Shown: positions 36,674 to 44,265 of the stretch, piece by piece
Numbering within the stretch: the first letter of the stretch is position 1
How the letters are laid out: each line of letters starts with the position of its first letter
DNA from: Proteobacteria bacterium ST_bin11
Lineage (GTDB): Bacteria; Pseudomonadota; Gammaproteobacteria; Methylococcales; Methylomonadaceae
DNA: 64,000 bases
NCBI GenBank assembly: GCA_002083615.1
Contig: MSXO01000020.1
Coordinates: 62,001 to 126,000 of the forward strand
Direction of reading: 5' to 3'
The notes under the pieces: generated by a model
The model's input: only the letters and a program-made list of their open reading frames with translations
Databases searched by the model: none
Told to the model about the DNA's origin: nothing
Position numbers and translations under genes: made by a program

Positions 36674-38176
36674 ATGGAATTGTTAGCGGGAGCGCGTATT
36701 GCCTTGACGCCACGGCCGGTTGAACGCCGGATTGCGGCGCTGGAAGCGGCCATGCTCGGCCATTGTCCGGGCCGGGTCAGGCTTGAGCGCCTGCTGCAAT
36801 TGCCGGCGGCGCTGGCTGATATGCGTGCGGTCGGATACGGCTTGGCGGTCGATGCCTTGTTGCGCCCCGGTGCTGTCAGCGAACTTTACCATCTGCCGAT
36901 ACCGTTGCAGTCCAGCGCCGAATTTCACGACATTTTCCCGGATGTGCTGGATGCCGGGACCGCATACGTCAGCCTGTTAGCCGGTAAAAAAGCCTGGCTG
37001 GGGCTGGCGGTAGATGATTTTTTCGCCAACGGCGGCGAAAAACTTTGGGTGGTGCGGATACCGGAAAGCGCGGGACAAGCCGGTTTTCTGCCGGCTGCCA
37101 ACACGCAATTGCATGATATTGCTACTCTCCAAGGCTTGGCCTGTGTATTGGTGATTCCGGCCTTGGGCGTAGTGAGTTTTCCCGATTTGGAACGTCTGCA
37201 AGTACCACCGCGCCTGCCGGATATTCCTAGGGTACGTCTGGAAAACAACGATCCGCAGTTTCTGCCTTGCACGCAAAATACCGATGACGATCACCGCGAA
37301 CGCCGTTACAGCAATGAGTTAATCGATATGCCGCCACCTTGGCAATTGCCGCAGGTGTTGCGTGGCATGCTGCAATTCATCAGCAGTCATCGGCCGGATT
37401 TGCAATGTCTGTTCACCTTGCCGCTGTCCTACTCCGGCGAACTGGATAGCCCGGTACTCGATCCGGCGGCCTTGCAAGCACTGGCCGGGTATCAAGAAAA
37501 TCGGGATGCGGCGCAAGCGCTAAGGTATGTGCAGTTTTTGTTTCCATACTTACGCGGGCCGCGCTTTGCCTTGCATAGCCCGGTTGGTTTGATCGCCGGC
37601 CAGCAGGCGGCAGCGGCGCGGCGCGACGGCCCTTGGCGCTCGATGGCGGCCAAGCCCTTAAACACTGACGCTTTGCCGTATCCGCGTTTGTCCATCGCCC
37701 AAACCTTGGTGTTACGCGATAAGCCCGGCATCAGTGTGATCAACTATCGCCATTCGTTTAGCGGCGGCGCGCAACTCAGTCTCGACGACGAGCGCTTGGT
37801 GGTGCCGGCCTTACCGGTCGCCGATTATCCGTTCGACCGCCAGCGATACGACGGCTTTCGATCCGCGGAAGTGATGCGTTTCCTGGGTTTTTTGTGCCGA
37901 CAATTGCAGGCTTTGGGCGAGCAATTGATCTTTAATCTGGATTACCGCGACCCGCGACCACGTTTACTGCTGGAGCAGTTTTTTCGACGCTTGTACAGCC
38001 AGGGCGCCTTGCGCGGCGCGTCTGCCGAGCAAGCCTTTTCGATCAGCGAATCGATACCGCAGGAAGGGGCGATGCTCTTCGAGATCATGCTGGCGCCGGC
38101 GTTTCCGATAGACAAGCTGTTTCTGACCTTCGCCAATCTGAATGGCGAATGGCGCTCGGAGGTGGTCGATGGCTGA
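36674..38176 (+). CDS. Second, divergent sheath-like protein
   Basis: 500 residues. The N-terminal ~170 residues are unlike the main sheath, but TAYVSLLAGKKAWLGLAVDD then FFANGGEKLWVVR parallels the FFDGGGKQLYVSRV segment of the 725-residue sheath. The C-terminal part (RSAEVMRFLGFLCRQLQALG, FNLDYRDPRPRLLLEQFFRR) resembles the sheath C-terminal handshake domain. In PVC/Afp several sheath isoforms occur, the minor ones near the baseplate. I infer such a role here. It overlaps the next gene by 8 bp. Confidence 0.75.
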   Translation: MELLAGARIALTPRPVERRIAALEAAMLGHCPGRVRLERLLQLPAALADMRAVGYGLAVDALLRPGAVSELYHLPIPLQSSAEFHDIFPDVLDAGTAYVSLLAGKKAWLGLAVDDFFANGGEKLWVVRIPESAGQAGFLPAANTQLHDIATLQGLACVLVIPALGVVSFPDLERLQVPPRLPDIPRVRLENNDPQFLPCTQNTDDDHRERRYSNELIDMPPPWQLPQVLRGMLQFISSHRPDLQCLFTLPLSYSGELDSPVLDPAALQALAGYQENRDAAQALRYVQFLFPYLRGPRFALHSPVGLIAGQQAAAARRDGPWRSMAAKPLNTDALPYPRLSIAQTLVLRDKPGISVINYRHSFSGGAQLSLDDERLVVPALPVADYPFDRQRYDGFRSAEVMRFLGFLCRQLQALGEQLIFNLDYRDPRPRLLLEQFFRRLYSQGALRGASAEQAFSISESIPQEGAMLFEIMLAPAFPIDKLFLTFANLNGEWRSEVVDG

Positions 38177-38681
38177 AATCAGCGAATTCGTCGCCTTCCG
38201 TTTCAAGGTCAATCTGTACAACAGCGATCAGAGCAGCCTGTTGTGCAGCGGCTATTTCAGCGAAGTGACCGGCTTCGAAGCGACGATGGAACCTAAGGTC
38301 ATCAACGAGGGCGGCCACAATTGGGGCGAACATCACCGCTCCGGGCCGACTAAATTCGCGCCGATTATTTTGAAACGCGGCGTCACCGACATCAACGATT
38401 TGTGGTCCTGGTTCGACATCACTACCAGCCAAGCCAACTACGGCTACCGCCTGAGCGGCGAGATTATCGTGTTCGGCAATCCCAGCGTTAGCGGCGGCAA
38501 CGTCACCGATAACGCGGTGCTGGTTTGGAAACTCAGCGGGGTGTTGCCGACCAAATTCAAAGGTCCAGATTTGTCCGCCACCGCCAGCCAGGTAGCCATA
38601 GAAGAACTACATCTGGTGCATCAAGGTCTAGAATTGCAAAGGCCGGCTCCAACCAGCACGCAAGGCAGGGGGGCGGCATGA
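38169..38681 (+). CDS. Inner tube protein 2 (gp19-like)
   Basis: 170 residues from the ATG at 38169, overlapping the previous stop. Tube-type signature: FRFKVNLYNSDQSSLLCSGY, FSEVTGFEATMEPKVINEGG, PIILKRGVTDINDLWSWFD, and the end VAIEELHLVHQGLEL. Longer than tube protein 1 by a C-terminal Pro/Thr/Arg-rich tail. As in Pvc5, it probably forms the ring joining the tube to the baseplate hub; that placement is inference. Its stop overlaps the next ATG (ATGA). Confidence 0.9.
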   Translation: MAEISEFVAFRFKVNLYNSDQSSLLCSGYFSEVTGFEATMEPKVINEGGHNWGEHHRSGPTKFAPIILKRGVTDINDLWSWFDITTSQANYGYRLSGEIIVFGNPSVSGGNVTDNAVLVWKLSGVLPTKFKGPDLSATASQVAIEELHLVHQGLELQRPAPTSTQGRGAA

Positions 38682-39933
38682 TAGCCATAGAACGCGGCAA
38701 ACTGATCCCGGTCAACGGCGACAACGACAGTCCTGATCTGGATAACGCCATCGACGTGCAATTCAATCCGTCCAGCCTGAAAGTCAGTCTGTCGAACACC
38801 TTGAAAGAAAACGCTCGCAACGGCAATAGCCGCGCCGCGCAGTTTGTCGATAAGAGCTCGTCCAACTCTGACCATAGAACTGATTTTCGACACGACGTAT
38901 ATCGAAGCGCCCGGCGGCGGACAGGGCGGCGGGCAGACCGCCAGCAATGCCGGCAGCAACAGCAGCTCCAAGAAAGCCATCGAGCAGGGCTCGGACGTGC
39001 GGCTGGAGACCAAGAAAATCGCCGATACCTTTATTAAGCCGGTGGCCGAGGGCGATAAATTGAAAGCGCCGAAACGCTGCCTGTTTCAATGGGGCGCCTT
39101 CGAGTTTCTGGGCCTTGGTGCAAAGCTTCGACGAAACCCTGGATTTCTTTTCCCCGGAAGGCCGACCGCTGCGCGCCACCGTGTCCTTAAAGCTCAGCGA
39201 GGACCGTTACCAGTTTCGGAATCGGGCCGTCGAACAAGCCGCCCGTAATACCCCCAGCCTGAGTTCGACCGGTGCCGGCCCGCTAGGCGGTTCGGACCAG
39301 AGCGCCGCGCCGGTGCCCGGCGGCAGCGGCGAAGGGGCCGGCAATTGGCGGGATACTTCACTATTTAACGGCATAGAGTCGCCCAGAATGCCGTCGCTTT
39401 CGGTGGTGGCGGTGCCTAGCCTGAGTCTGAGTGCTTCGGTAGGGATTAGTGGCGGAGTGGGGTTTGGCTTAAATGCTGGCGTCAATATCCGTGGTGGTAT
39501 CAGCGCCAATGTTTCGGCAAGCTTGTCTGCTTCGGTCAGTGTCGGTGGTAGTTTTGTCGGCGGTTCGACCAATAGTGCCGGCGTGGCAAAAGCCACGCAG
39601 CAGGCGGTGCCACCGGCAAGTCCTGCTTTTAAATTCGGCAATTCCGCCAGTCTGGGAACCGGCATAGAAGGTGCATTCAATCCGGCTGGAAACAAGGGCA
39701 GTATGAATGCCGCCCATATTCAAACAGGCAGTGTGTCCTTAAGACCAACAGCCCAGAATACTGGTGCTGGTGGTCAAGCCGGACCATCCGCCCCAGCGGT
39801 GACTGGCGAGATGCCACTAGCAACAGCCGCAGCTAAGCAAGCAGGACCGGCGGCTGTGGGTCGCAAAAGCAGTGGTGTATCGGTAAGCAGTTTATTAAAA
39901 GCCGCTGCTGACAACGGCGTAGGTTTCGATTGA
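38678..39933 (+). pseudogene. CIS tube/LysM-type protein (Pvc7-like), interrupted by two 1-bp insertions
   Basis: Pieces in three frames join into one protein of 417 residues if one A (38864 or 38865) and one T (39115 or 39116) are removed. The joined parts read KSSSTLTIELIFDTTYIEAP and FEFLGLVQSFDETLDFFSPE, which are the conserved heart of eCIS Pvc7/Afp7-type proteins (N-terminal CIS tube domain that attaches tube to baseplate). NWRDTSLFNGIESPRM after the domain looks like part of a LysM repeat. The remaining ~180 residues are Ser/Gly/Ala-rich low complexity. As written the gene is broken. The inserts lie in AA and TT pairs, so read errors are possible. Confidence 0.8.
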
Positions 39934-39946
39934 GCGGGAATTAGAC

Positions 39947-40114
39947 ATGCCGGTATTGATAGACGAAGTGATTTTGGAGGTGCAAGACGGTGTAACCGAA
40001 GTCGCCGAACAGCAACCGACTGCTCAGCAGACGCCGTTGGCGCCGGCGGAAATCGAGTTGATGCAGATGCTGGAATTGATCCGGCAGCGGCAGGAAAGGT
40101 TAAGAATTGATTGA
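39947..40114 (+). CDS. Small DUF5908-like protein (Pvc6-like)
   Basis: 55 residues: MPVLIDEVILEVQDGV, a Gln/Pro/Thr-rich middle, then an amphipathic helix EIELMQMLELIRQRQERLR. Size, start and position between the Pvc7-like gene and the hub gene match the small Pvc6/Afp6 (DUF5908) proteins of eCIS clusters. Its role is unknown. The start lies 13 bp after the preceding stop; GCGGGA is the best ribosome site. Confidence 0.65.
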   Translation: MPVLIDEVILEVQDGVTEVAEQQPTAQQTPLAPAEIELMQMLELIRQRQERLRID

Positions 40115-40143
40115 GAGGAGAAAGTTGAGAACACAGTTTTTAT

Positions 40144-40450
40144 CCCCTCACCCTAGCCCTCTCCCGGAGGGAGAGGGGATTTGTACAAGGGTTTTAGGAG
40201 ACTTTGAGTTGCGGAAGCGGTTTCTTCCCGTATGCCGCGCCGAGCACCGGAGCTTTTGAACGGACAAATCGGCATCCGGGCCGCCTTTTCTTTGGATACT
40301 TTCTTTTGGCGGAGCACAAATTCGCCTGGAGCGAATTTGAACAGCCGACTGGCTGGCCCGCAGGGCGAAAACCAAGGACGGTTTTCGTAGCGAAAGTATC
40401 TCGCCTGTCGGTCCGCGAACCGACATTAGAAAAACCGTCGCGTTAGCGAC
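40144..40450. repeat. Hairpin-rich intergenic repeat, copy 1
   Basis: Fills the 378-bp gap in the cluster; no gene is seen there. It opens with CCCCTCACCCTAGCCCTCTC and the palindrome CCTCTCCC/GGGAGAGG. It later has arms ATACTTTC/GAAAGTAT about 90 bp apart, TCTCGCCTGTCGG, and ends with GTCGCG-TTA-GCGAC. The same elements in the same order occur at 51687-51883. The ~100 bp between the arms in this copy is extra. Confidence 0.75.
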
Positions 40451-40492
40451 TCAAAAATAAATAAATAAACAACAACAAATAAAAACAACACT

Positions 40493-41539
40493 ATGCCCGA
40501 AACCGCCTTCACCAGCTCCCGCCCAACGATCAAGATCGACGGCGAACAACGCGATGACCTGCAGCAGGCCTTGCTGGCGATGCAAGTCAATCTGCCCTTG
40601 CACGGCAGCGCGCATGCCGAATTGCAGCTGTCTAATTGGGGTAGGCCGGAAGGCGGGCAAGATCCTGACTTTGCCTTGAACGACATAGCCTTGGGTGCTG
40701 GCGTCGAGATCGAAATGGGCAGCGACACCCCGCAACACCTGTTCAGCGGCGAGATTACTGCCATCGAGGAAAGCTACGGCGAAGGCGCACCCAATATCGC
40801 ACTGCTGTTGCAGGACAAACTACATCGACTGGCGCGCAGCCGGCATAACCGCAGTTTCGAGGATCTAAGCCCGGACGATTTGGTGCAAGCCATCGCCGGC
40901 GAGGCGGGCATGCAAACGGATGCGTCACTATCTAATATCACCGCCACCTGGCATCAACTCAACGAAAGCGATCTGGCCTTTCTGCTGCGCATCGGCAGCC
41001 GCTTCGATATAGCCGTGCGCTTGGAGGGGAATACCCTGCGGGCAAAAGTTGAGGAGAGCGATCCGAACCCGGTTGAACTCAGCGCCCAGGACAGTGCCTT
41101 GAAAGTGCGGTTAATCGCCGATTTAAACCATCAACCGCTCAGCAGCCAAGTCAACGGCTTTAACCTGGCTACTGCCGAATCAGTGGATTTCAGTGCTGAC
41201 GTGCTGACGCCTGCAGCCAGCGGCACCAGTGCGGCGGCGGCTTTAGGCAAGCTGAGCTGGCCCGGCCCGGAAATCGTCCCGCAGCCGTTTCCCGGCACCA
41301 GCAGCGAAGCTGAAGCGTATGCCAAGGCCGCTTTCAAACGCCAAGCCAAACGCTTTATTCAAGGCGAGATTATTTGCCAAGGCGAAGCGACTTTAAAACC
41401 TGGCCGGGAGATCGAGTTGGACGGCGTGTCGCCTCGGCTGAAAGGCCGCTACCAGATTGTGCATTGCGTGCATCGTTTCGATAACAACAGCGGCTTTGAA
41501 ACCCTTCTCAAAGTCAACAAAGGCGGGTGGCAATCATGA
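40493..41539 (+). CDS. Hub protein, gpD/VgrG N-terminal-like (Pvc8-type)
   Basis: 348 residues. Phage late-control gene D family (gp27-like hub). SSRPTIKIDGEQRDDLQQAL, LFSGEITAIEESY, a central domain with LAFLLRIGSRFDIAVRLEGN and C-terminal KRFIQGEIICQGEATLKPGR then IVHCVHRFDNNSGFETLLKV match this family. It should form the trimeric hub beneath the tube, holding the spike encoded by the next gene. In classic VgrG hub and spike are fused; here they are separate genes coupled by an ATGA overlap. Confidence 0.88.
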   Translation: MPETAFTSSRPTIKIDGEQRDDLQQALLAMQVNLPLHGSAHAELQLSNWGRPEGGQDPDFALNDIALGAGVEIEMGSDTPQHLFSGEITAIEESYGEGAPNIALLLQDKLHRLARSRHNRSFEDLSPDDLVQAIAGEAGMQTDASLSNITATWHQLNESDLAFLLRIGSRFDIAVRLEGNTLRAKVEESDPNPVELSAQDSALKVRLIADLNHQPLSSQVNGFNLATAESVDFSADVLTPAASGTSAAAALGKLSWPGPEIVPQPFPGTSSEAEAYAKAAFKRQAKRFIQGEIICQGEATLKPGREIELDGVSPRLKGRYQIVHCVHRFDNNSGFETLLKVNKGGWQS

Positions 41540-42177
41540 ACAGTCACGCCTTGGGTAATCTGCACAGTTTGCAACTCGGGCAAGTCACCGATAACGCCGA
41601 CCCGGATAGCCGTGGCCGTATCAAAGTGCGTTTGCTGGCGACGCAGATGGAATTATGGGCGGGCGTCGTCGCGCCGTCCGCCGGTCAGGGGTACGGTGCT
41701 AGTTTCGTGCCGCGCCTGGAAGAAATCGTGGTGCTGGCGTTCATCACTCCGGAAATGCCGTTGGTGCTGGGCAGTGTTTGGGCCGGTAGCGGCAGCGTGC
41801 CGGCAGAGGCCGACCCGCAAGAAGATCATTACGTAATCCGCACCCCTCAGGAAACGGTGTTGGATTTCGACGACGGTAACGGCCCGAAGGTGGAATTGCG
41901 TACCCGCTCCGGTTACAAAATTTCGATAGACGAAGCCGGCGGCGGGGAAATCGTTATCGAGCGCGCCGACCAGAGCGTTACGCTCAACAGCAGCGGTATT
42001 GCGGTGCGCAGCAGCGGCAGCGTCACGGTAGATGCCAGCACGGTCAACATTAACGCCAGCATGGTGACGGTGAATGCCAGCATGTCCAAGTTCAGCGGCG
42101 TGGTGCAAGCCGATACGGTGATCGCCACTTCGGTGGTGGGCAGTTCTTACACGCCGGGTGCCGGCAACATTTGGTAA
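41536..42177 (+). CDS. Baseplate spike protein, gpV/gp5-like
   Basis: 213 residues from the ATG overlapping the hub stop. The N-terminal OB-fold (LGQVTDNADPDSRGRIKVRL, then PRLEEIVVLAFI and PLVLGSVW) is the gp5/gpV/VgrG core. The C-terminal third has strict short repeats (VTVDASTVNINASMVTVNAS), typical of a trimeric beta-helix needle, ending in YTPGAGNIW. No separate PAAR tip gene is found in the cluster, so this needle may be the tip itself. Confidence 0.88.
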   Translation: MNSHALGNLHSLQLGQVTDNADPDSRGRIKVRLLATQMELWAGVVAPSAGQGYGASFVPRLEEIVVLAFITPEMPLVLGSVWAGSGSVPAEADPQEDHYVIRTPQETVLDFDDGNGPKVELRTRSGYKISIDEAGGGEIVIERADQSVTLNSSGIAVRSSGSVTVDASTVNINASMVTVNASMSKFSGVVQADTVIATSVVGSSYTPGAGNIW

Positions 42178-42183
42178 GGGATT

Positions 42184-43848
42184 ATGAAAGTAGAGCAGGC
42201 TCTGCATCCGCTTAAGTTGAAACCGCCGTTTTATAAAGAGGGCGGACAATGCGGATTGCATCGTTATCTGGATGCGGAGTTTATTAATCGCTTCAAGCAG
42301 GACATGCAGCGTCGCCAATTCGATCTGCCGCAGTTCAGCGCCTGGCAGCAGGAAGAGCGCCACAGCCGTCATGGCCAACAGCCGGTGCTGCGGTTACCGC
42401 TGCATCGGGCTTTTCATATTGTCAGTTGCGAAGTGGTTTGCGACCGCTTCGGCGAGCCGGCACTGGATCCGCAGAAAATCAGCTCGGCGGGCTTCGTGAT
42501 CCGCCGGCTCAGTGGTGGTCGCGAGCAGGCCTGGATGCTGGAAGACGGCGAAGCTTTGGGCTGGCAGGACGCGCCTAGCGAGCTGCGCGACCCTGATCTG
42601 CATCGCCGGCTGTGCGCCAACGGCGTGCTGCACAAGCAAGATGATCAGGCGGCCTATAGCGGCGAGGAAGTGCATCCCTTGCATGTGTTAAAAACCAGCG
42701 ACGCCAACCGTAAAACCCACACGCTGTTGTTCGGTTATTTGCCGCTCGGCGGTTTTTATTATCTGCGCGATGTCAGCCAGGCGTTTGATAGTACCGATCA
42801 AGCGCAAACCGCCAGCATCGCGGCGGCGATGTTGCCGTGGCCGTTCGGTTATCGGCAACCGCTAAATCAAACCTGGCTAAACGAACACAGTAAGCCGTTT
42901 GCGCAAGGCCTGCCCAGCAAAGGCTTTTTTGAACTGCTGAGAATGCTGGTCAACCGTTATCACCTCGGCGAAGCCGGCATTGCCGAGAATGCCGCGCTGG
43001 AAAATAAGTCGCAGCAATTGTGGCTCTACGATGAAGCCAAACTGCCGGCGGGTTTGCAAGGCCAAGCCTACACCGAAACCAGCCAGGGCTTGTTCGCCCC
43101 GTATCGGCAACAAACCCTTTATAGCTATCTGCAAGCCTGTTTTGCGCTTGGCGGCGATAACCCGCTGGTGCGTTGGCTGATTCAACAAGAACAGGCGATA
43201 GACGCGGTCGGCGGCTTGGGCAAACTAGCGGCATTACCAGCCTTGCCCAATGCCAACGGCGTCGGCAATCTCAATCTGACACTGTTGCTGCTGTCCGCTG
43301 ACGCCCAGGAAATTCGAGTGTTGCTGGGCCAGCGCCTCAGCGATCAGGCGCTGAGCAAGGTCAAGGAAATCCCCTTACCCAAGTTCGCGCAAAATGCCGG
43401 CGACGTTTATCAAGTGGTGGCTTTCGTGCGCGCCAAAAACCAGCAGGGTCAGGAACAGATTCAATGGGCCAATGCCGACACCCGCAGCATTCAATTCCGG
43501 GTCGCCGCGCCCTTCGATCCGGATGCCAGCCGACCGGCCTTGATCCAGATGCCGTCGTTGGCCGATCTGCGCCGCGGGCTCGCCAAAGGTGCGGCAATGA
43601 TTACACCGGCTGATACCTTCGATTTAATGAACAAACTGAAATTGAACAAAGGCGCCAGCGAAGACACGGTAAAAGACACATCCGGGCCGGACTTTGGGAT
43701 TCAGTGGATTTGTTCGTTCAGCCTGCCGGTGATTACGCTGGTGGCGATGATTTTGCTGATGATCATGATCTCGTTGCTCAATATCGTATTTTTCTGGTTG
43801 CCGTGGGTACGTATTTGCCTGCCGTTTCCAAAGATTAAGGGAGGTTGA
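42184..43848 (+). CDS. Unrecognised 554-aa eCIS-cluster protein with C-terminal membrane segment
   Basis: Not recognised. Mostly soluble: the first ~130 residues are rich in Arg, Gln and His (FKQDMQRRQFDLPQFSAW, then VLRLPLHRAFHIVSCEVVC), and the middle contains LLFGYLPLGGFYYLRDV. Residues 513-541 form a long hydrophobic helix (SLPVITLVAMILLMIMISLL onward), followed by a short basic tail. The position between spike and gp25 suggests a baseplate-linked function, but membrane segments are unusual there. It could anchor the particle to the cytoplasmic membrane or be a hydrophobic plug. Function open. Confidence 0.75.
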   Translation: MKVEQALHPLKLKPPFYKEGGQCGLHRYLDAEFINRFKQDMQRRQFDLPQFSAWQQEERHSRHGQQPVLRLPLHRAFHIVSCEVVCDRFGEPALDPQKISSAGFVIRRLSGGREQAWMLEDGEALGWQDAPSELRDPDLHRRLCANGVLHKQDDQAAYSGEEVHPLHVLKTSDANRKTHTLLFGYLPLGGFYYLRDVSQAFDSTDQAQTASIAAAMLPWPFGYRQPLNQTWLNEHSKPFAQGLPSKGFFELLRMLVNRYHLGEAGIAENAALENKSQQLWLYDEAKLPAGLQGQAYTETSQGLFAPYRQQTLYSYLQACFALGGDNPLVRWLIQQEQAIDAVGGLGKLAALPALPNANGVGNLNLTLLLLSADAQEIRVLLGQRLSDQALSKVKEIPLPKFAQNAGDVYQVVAFVRAKNQQGQEQIQWANADTRSIQFRVAAPFDPDASRPALIQMPSLADLRRGLAKGAAMITPADTFDLMNKLKLNKGASEDTVKDTSGPDFGIQWICSFSLPVITLVAMILLMIMISLLNIVFFWLPWVRICLPFPKIKGG

Positions 43849-43850
43849 GG

Positions 43851-44246
43851 ATGCGTACGCCGGTACCCGATATTTTGAGTTGGCCCCTGGGCAATATCGA
43901 CGCCGATGGCCGTCTGAGCTGGACGCGCGACGACCAGAGCATTCGCGAAGTGATGTTGAACATCCTGCTGACCCGGCCTGGCGAGCGTTTGCAACGTCCG
44001 ACTTTCGGTGCCGGTTTATTAAACTTCGTGCATCAACCCAATAACGAAACCACCCGGCATTTGATCGCGGGTGTGGTGCGTAAATCGCTGGAGACCTGGG
44101 AGCCTAGAGTGGAAATCGACGAAGTGCAAGTGCAGGCCAGTCCTACCAGTGTTGCCGATGTGCATATCAATATCCGCTACCGGCTGCGTAACAGTCAGCG
44201 CCCGGCGGAACTGGGATTCACGCTAAACCTGAGCCTGCCGGCTTGA
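43851..44246 (+). CDS. Baseplate wedge protein, GPW/gp25 family
   Basis: 131 residues from the ATG preceded by GGGAGG; the TTG two codons upstream is less likely. SIREVMLNILLTRPGERLQR and PTFGAGLLNFVHQPNNETT are the gp25 signature (LLTxPGERxxxPxFG). gp25 links the baseplate wedge to the first sheath ring (Pvc9 in PVC). Confidence 0.95.
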   Translation: MRTPVPDILSWPLGNIDADGRLSWTRDDQSIREVMLNILLTRPGERLQRPTFGAGLLNFVHQPNNETTRHLIAGVVRKSLETWEPRVEIDEVQVQASPTSVADVHINIRYRLRNSQRPAELGFTLNLSLPA

Positions 44247-44265
44247 GGCTGCAAGAGAGGCCGCT

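Noticed and set aside
38678..39933. Programmed ribosomal frameshifting in the Pvc7-like gene
   Set aside because: Two shifts in the same direction at ordinary AA and TT pairs, without slippery sites or a nearby stem, do not fit known programmed frameshifting.
41653..42378. 241-codon minus-strand frame opposite the spike gene
   Set aside because: Shadow frame; the plus-strand OB-fold and needle repeats explain the sequence.
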